Notes: generated by a model from the sequence alone, not told the origin. A stretch of 64,000 bases of DNA from Pyropia yezoensis (GCA_009829735.1 CM020619.1:3292590-3356589), one strand, 5' to 3'; counted from the stretch's first letter, positions 32,221 to 41,896 are shown. Made by a program: numbers and translations.

Positions 32221-32785
32221 CGCCGAGTGGCGTAACGGCTGAGAAACTGGCTTTGCAAGGATCCCGGCTCAAGGATCACTGCGCGGGCGGCACACGCCGT
32301 GCCCCACAGCGCAGTGGCCACAAAGCATTCGTCAAGGGGATAGGGCGCAGTTTGGGAGTGTGACACCCTCTCTTGACGCAATCACGAATGTGGTCAAGCA
32401 CGCCTTTCCACCCTGTGTTTGAGTGAGGTCGGTCCTGTCGGCACAGCACAAGAAACACGGGACGTGCTTGGGCGTGGGCATGGCATCACAGGCTCCCAAT
32501 CTATTGTATTAAGACTGGACCTGATCTGCCTCGTGCAAGGCGCCTCTCGGATTATCAGGGAGCAGACGCGTGGGGCCTGTAGCCTCTTCGCCAGCACCAC
32601 AGTACCGTTCCCCCGCGGGCGGCCCCCTTCCCAGGACGGATGCGCGTCGGCCTGTGTGGGCTCTCCGCCACCTTTCCCGCCCTCCCGCCCCCCCCCCCCC
32701 CCCCCCCTTCCCGCCCTCGTCGCCCTCCACAAACTATTTTTTTGCACCCGCCTCGCCCGTCCCAAACCCCAGCCGGGCCTGGATC

Positions 32786-33781
32786 ATGTCGGCTGACCGC
32801 AACTACCAGCGGTGCAGCTCGGATGACGACACGGGGGAGCGGCACGGGCGCCGGCCCCCCCGGCGGTCCTCTCGGTTGGCCGAGCGGGCTGGGCGCTCAT
32901 CCGGGAGAGCGGAGGCGGATATCGCGCTCTCGACGGGTAGCGGAGCGGTCAGGTTCTCGGCGGGGGTCCACGGGGGGGCTCCTGTCCCCCCGCCCATCAT
33001 CGATTTGACCGATGACACGGCCACAGAGCCTGTCGATGCCTCTCAGGGTGCAGCGGCCATCCCGGGGTCATCCACAGCCGCGACGGCGCCCGCCGGCCTT
33101 CTCAGCGCCGCGCTCGACAACCTCAGCACGGCGGCGACGACGCCCCATGGCTCGCGTGGCCAGGTTGTCTTTGCGATGGGCCGTGTACTACAGGCGGGCT
33201 CTATCGCACAGTGGGGGTCTGCGGCGGGGGTGGTGGCGACTGCCCCCCCGTCTTGGCCGGTGGCCATCGCCCCTGTGGCGCACGGGCCGTGGCCGGCACT
33301 GCCAGCGGGTCTGCGCGTGCCCGTGATGCACGTCGATGTCTCGCTTCCGGGCATGTCTATGGTGCCTGATGTGGGTACAATGCGAGCGGATTCTGTGGCG
33401 ACTGCCCGCCCGTCTGGGCCTTTGGCCAACGCCCCTGTGGCACGCGGGCCGAGGCCGGCACTGCCAGCGGGTCCGCGCGTGACCTTTGGGGGCGCTGGCG
33501 GCGGGGCCGGGTGCATGTGCCCGGTGCCCGCATGGGCAATGTCTATGCTCCCGTCGTTCACACTGCAGGCTGCAGACGCGGCTGGTGCTGAGGACCCGTG
33601 CAGCATCTGTTTGGAAGAGTTTCAGGCTGGGGACAGGGTGCGCCGCCTGCCGTGTATGTGCGTGTTTCACAGCGGCGAGATTGACGAGTGGTTGTCACAC
33701 AAGGGCAACTGCCCTGTGCATGTCATGCGGACCGTGGTTGAGTACCTCGGCTCCTCTGAGCGCTTCACGGGGAGTGAGTAA
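32786..33781 (+). CDS. RING-type protein with SUMO-interaction-like motif (candidate STUbL)
   Basis: A 331-aa protein. The ATG at 32,786 is chosen because upstream in-frame sequence is low-complexity and lacks a better ATG. An N-terminal basic Arg/Ser region is followed at about residues 69-77 by PPIIDLTDD, an acidic hydrophobic motif of the SUMO-interaction type. A long Ala/Pro/Val-rich linker leads to a C-terminal RING-like finger from C272: C-SI-C, LPC-x-C-x-FH, EIDEWL, CPVH. Two ligand positions are unusual: Cys where His is usual after LPC, and a final His instead of Cys; the EIDxWL position has Glu. SIM plus C-terminal RING is the layout of SUMO-targeted ubiquitin ligases, so a nuclear E3 role is plausible but inferred. 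A C20 tract lies 78 nt upstream. Confidence 0.7.
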   Translation: MSADRNYQRCSSDDDTGERHGRRPPRRSSRLAERAGRSSGRAEADIALSTGSGAVRFSAGVHGGAPVPPPIIDLTDDTATEPVDASQGAAAIPGSSTAATAPAGLLSAALDNLSTAATTPHGSRGQVVFAMGRVLQAGSIAQWGSAAGVVATAPPSWPVAIAPVAHGPWPALPAGLRVPVMHVDVSLPGMSMVPDVGTMRADSVATARPSGPLANAPVARGPRPALPAGPRVTFGGAGGGAGCMCPVPAWAMSMLPSFTLQAADAAGAEDPCSICLEEFQAGDRVRRLPCMCVFHSGEIDEWLSHKGNCPVHVMRTVVEYLGSSERFTGSE

Positions 33782-33891
33782 CCGCTTGCATGACCTTGTG
33801 TCGCCGTCACCGGGCGGGTCGTGGAATGGGGCTGTGCAGGCACAAGTACTTGGCCTGCCCCACCCAATCCATGGAGCACGTTGCATTGCAC

Positions 33892-34073
33892 CGGCGGGGT
33901 GGACCAGGGGCGAAGGGTGGTCTGCTGGGGCGTGGGTGTCGGGCGGGCGCGCGAGGGGGGCGGCAGGTGTTGGGTCCCCAAGCGGCGGGGTGGACCAGGG
34001 GCGAAGGGTGGTCTGCTGGGGCGTGGGTGTCGGGCGGGCGTGCGAGGGGGGCGGCAGGTGTTGGGTCCCCAAG
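33892..34073. repeat. Two 91-bp tandem repeats
   Basis: CGGCGGGGTGGACCAGGGGC begins at 33,892 and 33,983. The units are almost identical and end TGTTGGGTCCCCAAG. Confidence 0.9.
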
Positions 34074-34079
34074 CGTAAA

Positions 34080-35400
34080 TGTAGTGCGCGGGGGGCCCAC
34101 ACTTTACCCTTGAGTTGATTGGCGAGTGCAAGGCTGGCGAGGGCTATGACCGTGTCAGGGTGTACGCGCTGCCCACGTCACCCTGGTGGTGACTGTCGGG
34201 CGGGAGAGGCCCGGTTTTTCACGGATGAACCACCGCAAAGAACTTGGCACTCGTGCACGCGCACACATTAAGCGTATCGCCGGGCAGTCTTAAACTCCCG
34301 CCCGGCCTGCGACCGCGCGCGTCGCCTCGCATTCCGCTCCCGTCAGACCGTCTGCGTAGGAACGCCCTTCTACTCGTTCATGTACTACACGCTTGCCCCG
34401 CTACGGACCCCCTCAGCAGGGGAAGCGCCGGCGAGACCCCATTTTTGTGAGGAGCATGAGGACAACCTTGTGAAGGGGTATGCGCACAGTTTTTTTTTTT
34501 TTTTTTTTTTCGCCAGCACATCCTAAAGGTGCAGAAAGACGCCCTCAATCGGGTTTGCGGGTTGCGGATGCGATTGCGAAACCCCTCTCGCGGTACCGTC
34601 CGCCCCAGCTTTCTCTATTTTTTTTGTGTACTTTCTGTTGACGTTTCGTCGGCCGACGCACGCTCGCGCTGCATATATAGATACGACCATCATGTGAGGC
34701 ATCATGCGCTGTGCTATTTATTTACAAAAGCATATGACGCGGAGGGCGTACCTCTGTCTCCCGACCGTCCCCTGCATGTGCGCCCCACAGCCGCTGTCAA
34801 AATGGACCCGCGTTGTACTGTGGAAACGGGAATCCCGCTATGGAAGGGCCATGAACGCGCGTTTCTCAGCTGGGGGTGCTGGACGATAAAGAGTGCTGGC
34901 TGGCTGATACTCACCCAGTCATCGAGACCAGACCGCGTGCTGAGTTTTTATCGGTTAATGCTCGCGAAGTCGTCACCCGGAGCCTTCCCGCAAATGTGTG
35001 CCCCGCAAATTTTCGCGTGGGGGGGGGGGGGGGGGGGGGGGGGGAGGCGGGGGGGGGGTGGGGTGGGGTTCGAATTGCGTTGGGCACATGCACACGCGCG
35101 TGCGGGTGTGGGCGTGCGCAGGGGGACAGCGTGAAGAGGGGTCCAAGCGGGGGGGTAGCCTACGGAGCACAAAGGCCCGCTTGCATTTCTGCGTTCATGG
35201 TTCACAGCAGTGCAGGATGCCAATAATATCGCCAGGCAGTGCAAGGAAAGTCGACTGACCCACCACCTGGCGGGCACAGACGAGCAGAGTGGAATTTATC
35301 GCGTCAAGAGGAAAACATGTCCTAAAACAACCTCTGTACGTACGGTCGTTTTTCCTCGACCATTTATTAATTTGCCGCTCTGATTTCGAAACGGGGTGCT
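34080..35400. other. Intergenic, no recognised gene
   Basis: Mixed-composition DNA with a T21 run (34,490-34,510) and a G26 run (35,019-35,044). Short open frames occur on both strands but none has family features. Confidence 0.4.
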
Positions 35401-35404
35401 GTGA

Positions 35405-35500
35405 CGCGCACGCATTCGTGCACCCACGCACGCGCGCATGCATGCGCGCGGCGCCCGTTGAACGGGCATGCACGCGCGCATGCGTGCACGCGCGGCCCCG
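35405..35500. repeat. Alternating CG/CA palindromic tract
   Basis: Alternating purine-pyrimidine DNA containing GCGCGCATGCATGCGCGC and a second arm near 35,467-35,495. It can form hairpins or Z-DNA. A closely similar tract is at 58,925-59,065, in each case just left of a C-rich array and the repeat modules. Confidence 0.75.
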
Positions 35501-35820
35501 TCCCCCCACCGCCCTCCGCGCCGCGCTCTGTGCGTCCCACCCCCCACCCTCGCTTTCCCGGCCGTGCCGCGCCCTCTCCCCCTCACTTTCTCCACGGTGT
35601 GCCGCGCCGCCTCCCTTCCCCCACCCTCCCCTTCCAGGTTGTGCCGCGTGCTCCCCCCCTCTCCCTCTAGACGGTGTGCCGCGCCCCCTCCCTTCCCCCA
35701 CCCTCCCTTTCCCGGTTGTGCCGCGCCCTCTCCCCCATTCCCAACCACCCTCTCCACGGTGTGCCGCGCCCCCTCCCTTCCCCCACCCCTCCCCCCGCTG
35801 CTGATGGCGGCCAAGGCGGC
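35500..35820. repeat. C-rich tandem array (left)
   Basis: Repeated CCGCGCCCCCTCCCTTCCCC, GGTTGTGCCGCGCC and CCACGGTGTGCCGCGCC blocks. The corresponding right-hand array is at 59,085-59,260. Confidence 0.8.
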
Positions 35821-35847
35821 GGGTTGTGTGGCGGCGGCGGCGACCGG

Positions 35848-36214
35848 ACCGGAGCGTTTGTTGTGGGGGGGGCGTGAGGGTGGGGGGGGCGTGAGGGGGG
35901 GGGGGGGCGTGAGGAGGGGGGCGTGAGGACGGGGGAGAGTGTGAGAGGGGTGGGGAGGAGGATCGGCGGCCTGCCGGGCGGGAGAACGGGCGAGGCGGCT
36001 CTGTTGGGGAAGGGGGGGCAGGTCGCGCCAGCACCGGCGGCGCGGGTTTTCAAACCGCGCCGCCGCCGCTGCTGGTGTGCTGCTCCCAAGCCGCGCCCCC
36101 ACCCCACGGCCGCTGATTCTCTGCCGTGCCTTTTTTGCCTCTCCTCCCCCACCCCCTTTCCCCACCCCCTCCCCCCGCAGGCGGGAGCGGCCAATGCGGC
36201 GGGTTGTGTGGTGG
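35848..36214 (+). repeat. Promoter-proximal repeat module, copy 1
   Basis: G-rich left part, GGCGGCTCTGTTGGGGAAGG, a GC hairpin (36,031-36,079), CGCTGATTCTCTGCCGTGCC, a pyrimidine tract ending CAG and GCGGCCAATGCGGCGGGTTG. Tandem with copy 2. Confidence 0.85.
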
Positions 36215-36232
36215 TGGCGCCGGCCGGACCGG

Positions 36233-36567
36233 TGCGTTTGTTGTGGGGGGGGGGGGGCGAGAGGAGGGGGCGTGAGGAGGGGGGAGAGTGTGAGAGGGGT
36301 GGGGCAGAGGATCGGCGGCCGGCCTGGGGGGGAGCACGGGCGCGGCGGCTCTGTTGGGGGAGGGGGGCAGGTCGCGCCAGCACCGGCGGCGCGGTTTCTT
36401 TAAACCGCGCCGCCGCCGCTGCTGGTGTGCCGCCCCCAAGCCGCGCCCCCACCCCACGGCCGCTGATTCTCTGCCGTGCCTTTTTCCCCTCTTTCCCCCC
36501 ACCCCCTTCCCCCACCCCCTCCCCCCCCCCGCAGGTGGCAGCGGCCAAGGCGGCGGGTTGCGTGGTG
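36233..36567 (+). repeat. Promoter-proximal repeat module, copy 2
   Basis: Same architecture. The hairpin is GGCGGCGCGGTTT-CTTT-AAACCGCGCCGCC (about 36,385-36,415). The pyrimidine tract and CAG at about 36,485-36,534 look like a 3' splice site. The last block, GCGGCCAAGGCGGCGGGTTG, ends 63 nt before the ParB-like gene's ATG. Confidence 0.85.
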
Positions 36568-36630
36568 TTTGCGGTCCGTTTGGTGCGCGTGGTGGCGCGG
36601 CCGACACCCCTTGGTGGCTGTCTAGGACCG

Positions 36631-39309
36631 ATGGCACCGGGAATGGCCGGTGGCGGTGCTTGTGGTGGTGGCCGTGGCGGTGGTGTCGGCGGTGGTGGTG
36701 GCGGTGCCCGGGGTGGTGCCCGGGGCGGTGCCCGGGGCGGTCCCCGTGGCGGTCCCCGTGGTGGCGGTAGTTATGGTGGACGTGGCGGTGCCCGCGGTGG
36801 TGATAGTGGTTGTGATAGCGGTGGTGGACGTGGCGGTGTCTCTAGTGGTGGCAGCATCGGTCACGGAGCCGATAGTGTCGACCGAGAAGTCACCTTGCGT
36901 CACGCTGATCGCGACGGACGTGGTGACGATGACGGCGGACGTCGGGATAGCGGCAGCACTGACCGACTTGGTTACGCTTTTCGCGACGCCGGCCGGCCTC
37001 GCCAAGCGTGTCGTGACGCTGCTGATCGTGGTCGCGGTCACGCTCGAAGCACCGATCGTGGTGGACGCGGAGGCGATGACGGCGGACGTCGAGCTGATGG
37101 TGGTGGTGACCGACCTCGTACGACTTCCCGTGACACTACCGATCGTGGTCGCGGTCACGCTCGAAGCACCGATCGTGGTGGACGCGGAGGCGATGACGGC
37201 GGACGTCGGGCCGATGGCGGGGCTGACCGACCTCGTACGACTTCTTGTGACACTACCGATCGTGGTCGCGGTCACGCTCGAAGCACCGATCGTGGTGGAT
37301 GCGGAGGCGATGACGGCGGACGTCGGGCCGATGACGGCGGACGTCGAGCTGATGGCGGTGGTGACCGACCTCGCCTGACTTCCCGTGACACTACTGATCG
37401 TGGTCGCAGTCGGGCTCGTAGCACCGATCGTGGTGGACGCGGAGGCGATGACGGCGGACGGCGGGCCGATAACGGGGCTGACAGACCTCGCACGAGTTCC
37501 CGTGACACTACTGATCGTGGTCGCAGTCGTAGCGCCGAGCGTGACGGTCAAGGTGGCGGTCGGGGTGGCGGTCGGGGTGGCGGTGGTGGTGGCGGAGGTG
37601 GTGCATCAGCGGGAGCGGGTGGGGCGGGCCGACCAGGCGATGGTGGAGACGGCGAAGGTCGTGGCGTCACTGGCGGCAGTTCTGGTCGTCGTACTGGCAC
37701 CGGCGGAGCGAGTGGGTCCGGCCGACCGGGCAGTGGTGGAGACGGCGATGGCCGTGGCGTCGCTGATGACAGTCGTTCTGACAGCAACTCTCGGGCCCCG
37801 TCTGACGATGAGCAGCTGCCACCAGCACCTGGGGATGTTCCAGTACCGCATATGGACAGTGGCGTGGTGACGGCGTCGGCGCCTACATGGGTCGGTCCTT
37901 CCAGCGACTACGCTATCGCGTCGAAGCGGTATGTACCGATCGAGGCCATTCGCATTGCCCCGCGGACGGTGCGTACTATCAACCGCGGCACTGTCGACGA
38001 ACAGCTGCGGTCGTACCGCGAATTTGGTTATACGACCACGTACGGATTGATATCCGTATGCGCAGACCCAGAGTGTCCCGTGGCCGAGGATAGCTTTTCA
38101 CTCGTGGACGGCGCGCATCGACTGACGGCGCTGCGGGAGCTGCACAAGGAAGGGCACGCCAATGCTGTCGGTGAGGTGCACGTGGCGGTCATCGTTCGGC
38201 GTGACGGGCAACCCTTGACGCTCATAATGGCCCTCACGTTGGGTGTGCGCGCCAACTCGACGGCGGCCAAGGCCAAGGAGATGAGCGACGTGGACAACAT
38301 CCACTTCATTACAAGCTGGCTACGCGAGTACAACGACGGCCAACCTTTGGGCAAGAAGCAGTCTCTAAACCAGCACAGTATGTCGGACCTCATCCGCATC
38401 TTCTACACGTACGTGGACAACCGCAAGCAGAAACCTATGGACGTGGACCTTGCTCACCGTGAGTCCGATGAGGCGGACCGTGAACAAGAGGACCAAGACG
38501 ACGCGACCGCCTGGGGCGGCCCGGAAACGTCCCGTATTGGCAAGGCCGTCTTGCGACGCATGATCAAGATTGCCCTGATCTACATTGAGGACGAGCGGTC
38601 TGGCGAGTACATTATCAAGCGCATCACCGACTCTGTGGGCTCACGGGGCAAGCACGCCTTGACGACCGAGTCGTGTGCGTCTCCGGCGCTTTGCACTTTG
38701 TCGGGCGTACCGCTGCAGTACTGCAATGAGGTGCGCCTGTGGATGCTCCAGGTCGGTTGGGAGTGGACATGTCGTCGCAACGCGAGCAACAATGCCATCC
38801 GACGGCTCACACGGGGCACCGACTCTCCGTTCTTTTCTACTCTTGTCTATTTCGTGCGCTTCGCGATCAACGAAGCGAAGATGCGGCGCACCCTTCTTCG
38901 CCTCGCATCGGCCAAGGACCGTGCAATTGCAGAGGCGCAGGCGCTTACGGCTGGGTGTGCCGTTTTCACTCACAGAGCGCCTCTGACGGACGTTTTGAAG
39001 CAGAAGTCTCGCCGACAGAACCTCTCGCTGCTGGACGAGCTGCAGGTGTTGGTCCTCACCAAGTACGACTCTCCACAGCCACCGGCCCGAGCCGTCTTGG
39101 CTGCGGGTGGCGGTGGCGGCGGCAAGGGCAAGGGCAAGGGTCGACCCGGAAGCAGGGGCACGGCGGCGTCGGGTGGTGCAGAAGACCCTTTCAGGTTTGT
39201 GGAAGACCTGTCGATTCACGAGCTCTTCTTCCCCGAGTGGGCAGCCAAGGTGCGGGCCTTCATAACCCCTCCCCCGGATGAGCAGGACCGCCCCCTCCCT
39301 ACCGATTGA
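36631..39309 (+). CDS. ParB/sulfiredoxin-like domain protein with RG-rich repeat leader
   Basis: An 892-aa protein; the ATG at 36,631 is the first after the repeat module (the frame is open upstream only through low-complexity DNA). Residues 1-about 430 are Gly/Arg/Asp-rich and include five 39-aa repeats (RGxxHARSTDRGGRGGDDGG type), a possible nucleic-acid-binding disordered region. A ParB-like domain follows at about 430-540: YVPIEAIRIAPRTV, YREFG and the hallmark VDGAHRLTAL (from residue 492). ParB folds bind or cut nucleic acid or hydrolyse nucleotides; which applies here is unknown. The C-terminal part is helical, then a Gly/Lys linker and a conserved-looking tail (HELFFPEWAAKVRAF). It is co-oriented with the 2OG and methyltransferase genes. 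A decayed relative lies at 29,455. Confidence 0.75.
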   Translation: MAPGMAGGGACGGGRGGGVGGGGGGARGGARGGARGGPRGGPRGGGSYGGRGGARGGDSGCDSGGGRGGVSSGGSIGHGADSVDREVTLRHADRDGRGDDDGGRRDSGSTDRLGYAFRDAGRPRQACRDAADRGRGHARSTDRGGRGGDDGGRRADGGGDRPRTTSRDTTDRGRGHARSTDRGGRGGDDGGRRADGGADRPRTTSCDTTDRGRGHARSTDRGGCGGDDGGRRADDGGRRADGGGDRPRLTSRDTTDRGRSRARSTDRGGRGGDDGGRRADNGADRPRTSSRDTTDRGRSRSAERDGQGGGRGGGRGGGGGGGGGASAGAGGAGRPGDGGDGEGRGVTGGSSGRRTGTGGASGSGRPGSGGDGDGRGVADDSRSDSNSRAPSDDEQLPPAPGDVPVPHMDSGVVTASAPTWVGPSSDYAIASKRYVPIEAIRIAPRTVRTINRGTVDEQLRSYREFGYTTTYGLISVCADPECPVAEDSFSLVDGAHRLTALRELHKEGHANAVGEVHVAVIVRRDGQPLTLIMALTLGVRANSTAAKAKEMSDVDNIHFITSWLREYNDGQPLGKKQSLNQHSMSDLIRIFYTYVDNRKQKPMDVDLAHRESDEADREQEDQDDATAWGGPETSRIGKAVLRRMIKIALIYIEDERSGEYIIKRITDSVGSRGKHALTTESCASPALCTLSGVPLQYCNEVRLWMLQVGWEWTCRRNASNNAIRRLTRGTDSPFFSTLVYFVRFAINEAKMRRTLLRLASAKDRAIAEAQALTAGCAVFTHRAPLTDVLKQKSRRQNLSLLDELQVLVLTKYDSPQPPARAVLAAGGGGGGKGKGKGRPGSRGTAASGGAEDPFRFVEDLSIHELFFPEWAAKVRAFITPPPDEQDRPLPTD
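37024..37620 (+). repeat. 117-bp tandem repeats in the ParB-like gene
   Basis: GATCGTGGTCGC starts at 37,024, 37,141, 37,258, 37,396 and 37,513. The period is 117 bp (39 codons), with one unit enlarged by 21 bp, so the frame is always kept. Confidence 0.9.
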
Positions 39310-39411
39310 GCCACCGCGTCGGGTACGGCGCCGGCGGCTACAAGGGCCGGTTTACGTGAAGGGGGTGGCAACAGTGCCGTCGCGGGGACCAGGCCTGATG
39401 CCGATGCCCGC

Positions 39412-40275
39412 ATGGGTTGCCGTACCGGTGGCGATGGTGACGGCGGCGGTGCTGGGGGTGGAGCTGGGAGCGGAGCTGCGAGCGGAGGTGGCGGAGGTGA
39501 TGGTGCGGTCGGCGGCGGAGGTGATGGTGCGGTCGGTGGCGGAGGTGATGGTGGGGTCGGTGGCGGAGGTGATGGCGAGGTTCGAGGCGACCACGTGACC
39601 GGCACCGACGGGGCCGCTGGTGGTGACGGTGGCGACGGTGGTGACGGTGGCGACGGTGGCGACGGTGGCGACGGCGGAGGCGGTGGCGACGGCGGGGGTG
39701 GTGGCGACGGCGGGGGCGGCGGGGACAAGGCACCCGCTGTGCCTGACGTTGCGGGCACAGCCGGCCCCGAGGAGCCGGCCAACGGTGGCGACGGTGCCGC
39801 CGGCGACGGGGCCGTTCGCAAGTCAAACCGACTCTCGCGCCCGCGCAAACCAGCTTCGGATTCTGGTTCTAGTGATGAAGCGTCCGTGCCACGGCCCAAA
39901 AAGAAGCGTCGCCGGACGGCGCCGCGAAAGAAGGCGAAAAGTGGTGCTGGTGCTCCCGGTGGCCGCGGAAGCGCTGGCTGTGGAGGGGGTGGCCGTGGAC
40001 AAGGTGGCGGTCCTGGGGCGTTTGCACGCAAGCGCACTGTCACACTAGGGCGTCCAAGTGTTCCAGGAGGTTCTCCGGAGGACGACGACCAGGCCTATGA
40101 GGATACCGTACCCGACATCCCGGACTGTATGAAGGAGGCGGCCAAGGAGAATCGCCGAGCATTGGACCTCTCTTCCGGGCCCCGTGATACTGCTCTGCCG
40201 ACGCCGCTGCCGCCCTTTGCTCTCCTGCAACCCCTGGAGCACCAGAGCCGCGACTTTGTTCCACGGTCCACGTGA
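39412..40275 (+). CDS. Gly-rich basic nuclear-type ORF
   Basis: A 287-aa ORF from ATG. The first 115 residues are almost pure Gly/Asp/Ala repeats. The middle is strongly basic with a likely nuclear localisation signal (PRPKKKRRRTAPRKKAKSG), and the C-terminus has normal composition (EDTVPDIPDCMKEAAKENRR). Its TGA (40,273-40,275) is followed 6 nt later, in the same frame, by the ATG of the dioxygenase ORF. The two may be parts of one gene, joined by removal of a short intron (GTGAG at 40,270 resembles a donor) or separated by an error. No enzymatic domain is seen. Confidence 0.5.
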   Translation: MGCRTGGDGDGGGAGGGAGSGAASGGGGGDGAVGGGGDGAVGGGGDGGVGGGGDGEVRGDHVTGTDGAAGGDGGDGGDGGDGGDGGDGGGGGDGGGGGDGGGGGDKAPAVPDVAGTAGPEEPANGGDGAAGDGAVRKSNRLSRPRKPASDSGSSDEASVPRPKKKRRRTAPRKKAKSGAGAPGGRGSAGCGGGGRGQGGGPGAFARKRTVTLGRPSVPGGSPEDDDQAYEDTVPDIPDCMKEAAKENRRALDLSSGPRDTALPTPLPPFALLQPLEHQSRDFVPRST

Positions 40276-40281
40276 GACGCA

Positions 40282-41595
40282 ATGGGTAATGCGGCCGAGA
40301 CGCTCATGTGTAACCGTGGCTTCGCGCTCCTTGACTACACATGCCTGGCTCTGGACATGCCCACCGCCCCCCCCGCCGCGGTGGAGCGCGATCGACATAT
40401 CCCCGACACCCGTTTGCTGCTGACCAACCTCGCGCCTATCCAGTACGGGACCGAGCTTGTCGAGCGAGGCTGGACGGTGGTCGAGCACGCAATGACCTGC
40501 ATGACCCGTGTGGAGGGTGGTGGTGGCGCGGAAGTCGGCGTCGACGGCGCTGCCGTCTCGTCTGGATCATCCACACCCCCGACCAAGATGGACCCCGTCG
40601 GCGATTTTCTTCATTCTGTGATCAACAAGTTCCCAGGTGAAGCCGCGCTCAAGAACGACGACCCGATGTGGACGCCCATCCACAACGTCGACCTTGGCAA
40701 GGTCGACGAAACCGCAATGAAACGTGGTCAGGGGCGGCTCACCGTGCGACAGTTCGCTCTGGCCGCCAATGGGGACGATAAGGACGCGGACGACTTGTAC
40801 AAGACCAAGCTGCACTGTGGCATGCTGATGGCTGCCATGGCTCACCAAGTGCTGGTCGGTGCACAAGCGGCGCAGCAGCTTAATGAGCGCCCACTGGTGC
40901 GGGTGCCCAAGTCTGGCGCCCGGGTATTGCTGACCACCTCTCGAGCGGTGCGGCAACAGCCACACGTGGACGCCACTGTCCGTGCTGGGAAGCCAGACCC
41001 CCCAACTGACCAGAATGCCGACGACAGCCGCCGAGCGCCGCTGCAGACGTTCTCGCGCGCGCGCAGTCACAACTACTTTGCCATGGCGGCCGGGAAGGAT
41101 GGGTTCTCTGTTGTCGTGTATCCCGGCACATTTCACGTTGTCCATCGCCTGGAGAAGAAGCTGGATGTCCCGCATCTGGTGAGACCAGAGAGGGTGGTTG
41201 TGCCTGCGGGTGGTCTCCTCGTCGTCCGCGCGGACGTTGCTCACTGTGGTGCCGGTCACGAGGACGATCTCTGGCGACTGCGCGCCGCGCCGGCATTGCT
41301 GTCCTACTCGCACTCCATCCGGCTGCACCTCTACCTACAACGTTTTCATGAGCCGCTGCAGAACGCGATATACAAAATCCCTGGGTGGTTGCTTGGTGGG
41401 GGCACTGGCGCCCCGTGTCTCGAGCTGAGCAAGTGCAAGAATTGTGGCGAAATGGTCTACGCCAGTGACGTGGAAGATACCCACTCTGCAGAAGGGGCGG
41501 ACATGTCAGACACCTCGTCTCGGGACAAGGATGATCAAGATGATGCAGAGGACTCTCAGCGGTCGAGCTCGTCGGATGAAGACTACGATCCTTGA
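40282..41595 (+). CDS. 2OG-Fe(II) dioxygenase-like protein
   Basis: A 437-aa protein. The N-terminal part includes an ERGWTVVEHAMT segment typical of the lead-in of 2-oxoglutarate/iron dioxygenases. The double-stranded beta-helix metal triad is visible as H228-V-D230, distal H321 (VVRADVAHCGAG) and the 2OG-binding Arg R347 (SIRLHLYL). A CKNCGE (CxxC) pair and a Ser/Asp-rich acidic tail follow. Such enzymes hydroxylate or demethylate nucleic acids, proteins or small molecules. The substrate is not evident. Position between a ParB-like and a DNA methyltransferase-SET gene suggests a DNA or chromatin substrate, which is inference. It shares frame with the preceding Gly-rich ORF, separated by one stop. 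Confidence 0.7.
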   Translation: MGNAAETLMCNRGFALLDYTCLALDMPTAPPAAVERDRHIPDTRLLLTNLAPIQYGTELVERGWTVVEHAMTCMTRVEGGGGAEVGVDGAAVSSGSSTPPTKMDPVGDFLHSVINKFPGEAALKNDDPMWTPIHNVDLGKVDETAMKRGQGRLTVRQFALAANGDDKDADDLYKTKLHCGMLMAAMAHQVLVGAQAAQQLNERPLVRVPKSGARVLLTTSRAVRQQPHVDATVRAGKPDPPTDQNADDSRRAPLQTFSRARSHNYFAMAAGKDGFSVVVYPGTFHVVHRLEKKLDVPHLVRPERVVVPAGGLLVVRADVAHCGAGHEDDLWRLRAAPALLSYSHSIRLHLYLQRFHEPLQNAIYKIPGWLLGGGTGAPCLELSKCKNCGEMVYASDVEDTHSAEGADMSDTSSRDKDDQDDAEDSQRSSSSDEDYDP

Positions 41596-41882
41596 GGGCC
41601 GCCCAGGGTTGTGTAATACTGGAACGTGTTGTCTCTCTTGTCTACGACTGCTTTGATATTGTTGTTTTCTGTCGTTTGTGGAAAGGTTGAGGACGTGGCC
41701 CGTCGGCTTTGTCATGTGGTAATGTCTCCGTGAGCTGTTCCCGCCCTCGTTCCAGGTGTCGATTTTCATCACGAGAACTCTGGACGGCTCTCCGTATTGT
41801 CCACGACACGATCACGCTGCTGATGAGACAGGGCACAGTCGGCGTGCGTGCCTCTTGTCGTTGGGCACAACCCCTGGTTCGC

Positions 41883-41896
41883 GTTATGTACATAAC
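41883..41896. promoter_or_regulatory. 14-bp palindrome GTTATGTACATAAC, copy 5
   Basis: Perfect, and extended here to the 20-bp palindrome CGCGTTATGTACATAACGCG (41,880-41,899), followed by AGCACGG. In the spacer between dioxygenase and methyltransferase genes. Confidence 0.65.

Noticed and set aside
32218..32275. tRNA-like A-box (GCCGAGTGGCGTAACGGC) and GGCTCAAGGATC resembling a B-box
   Set aside because: The anticodon stem, T-loop and acceptor do not pair into a cloverleaf. At best a decayed tRNA-derived sequence.
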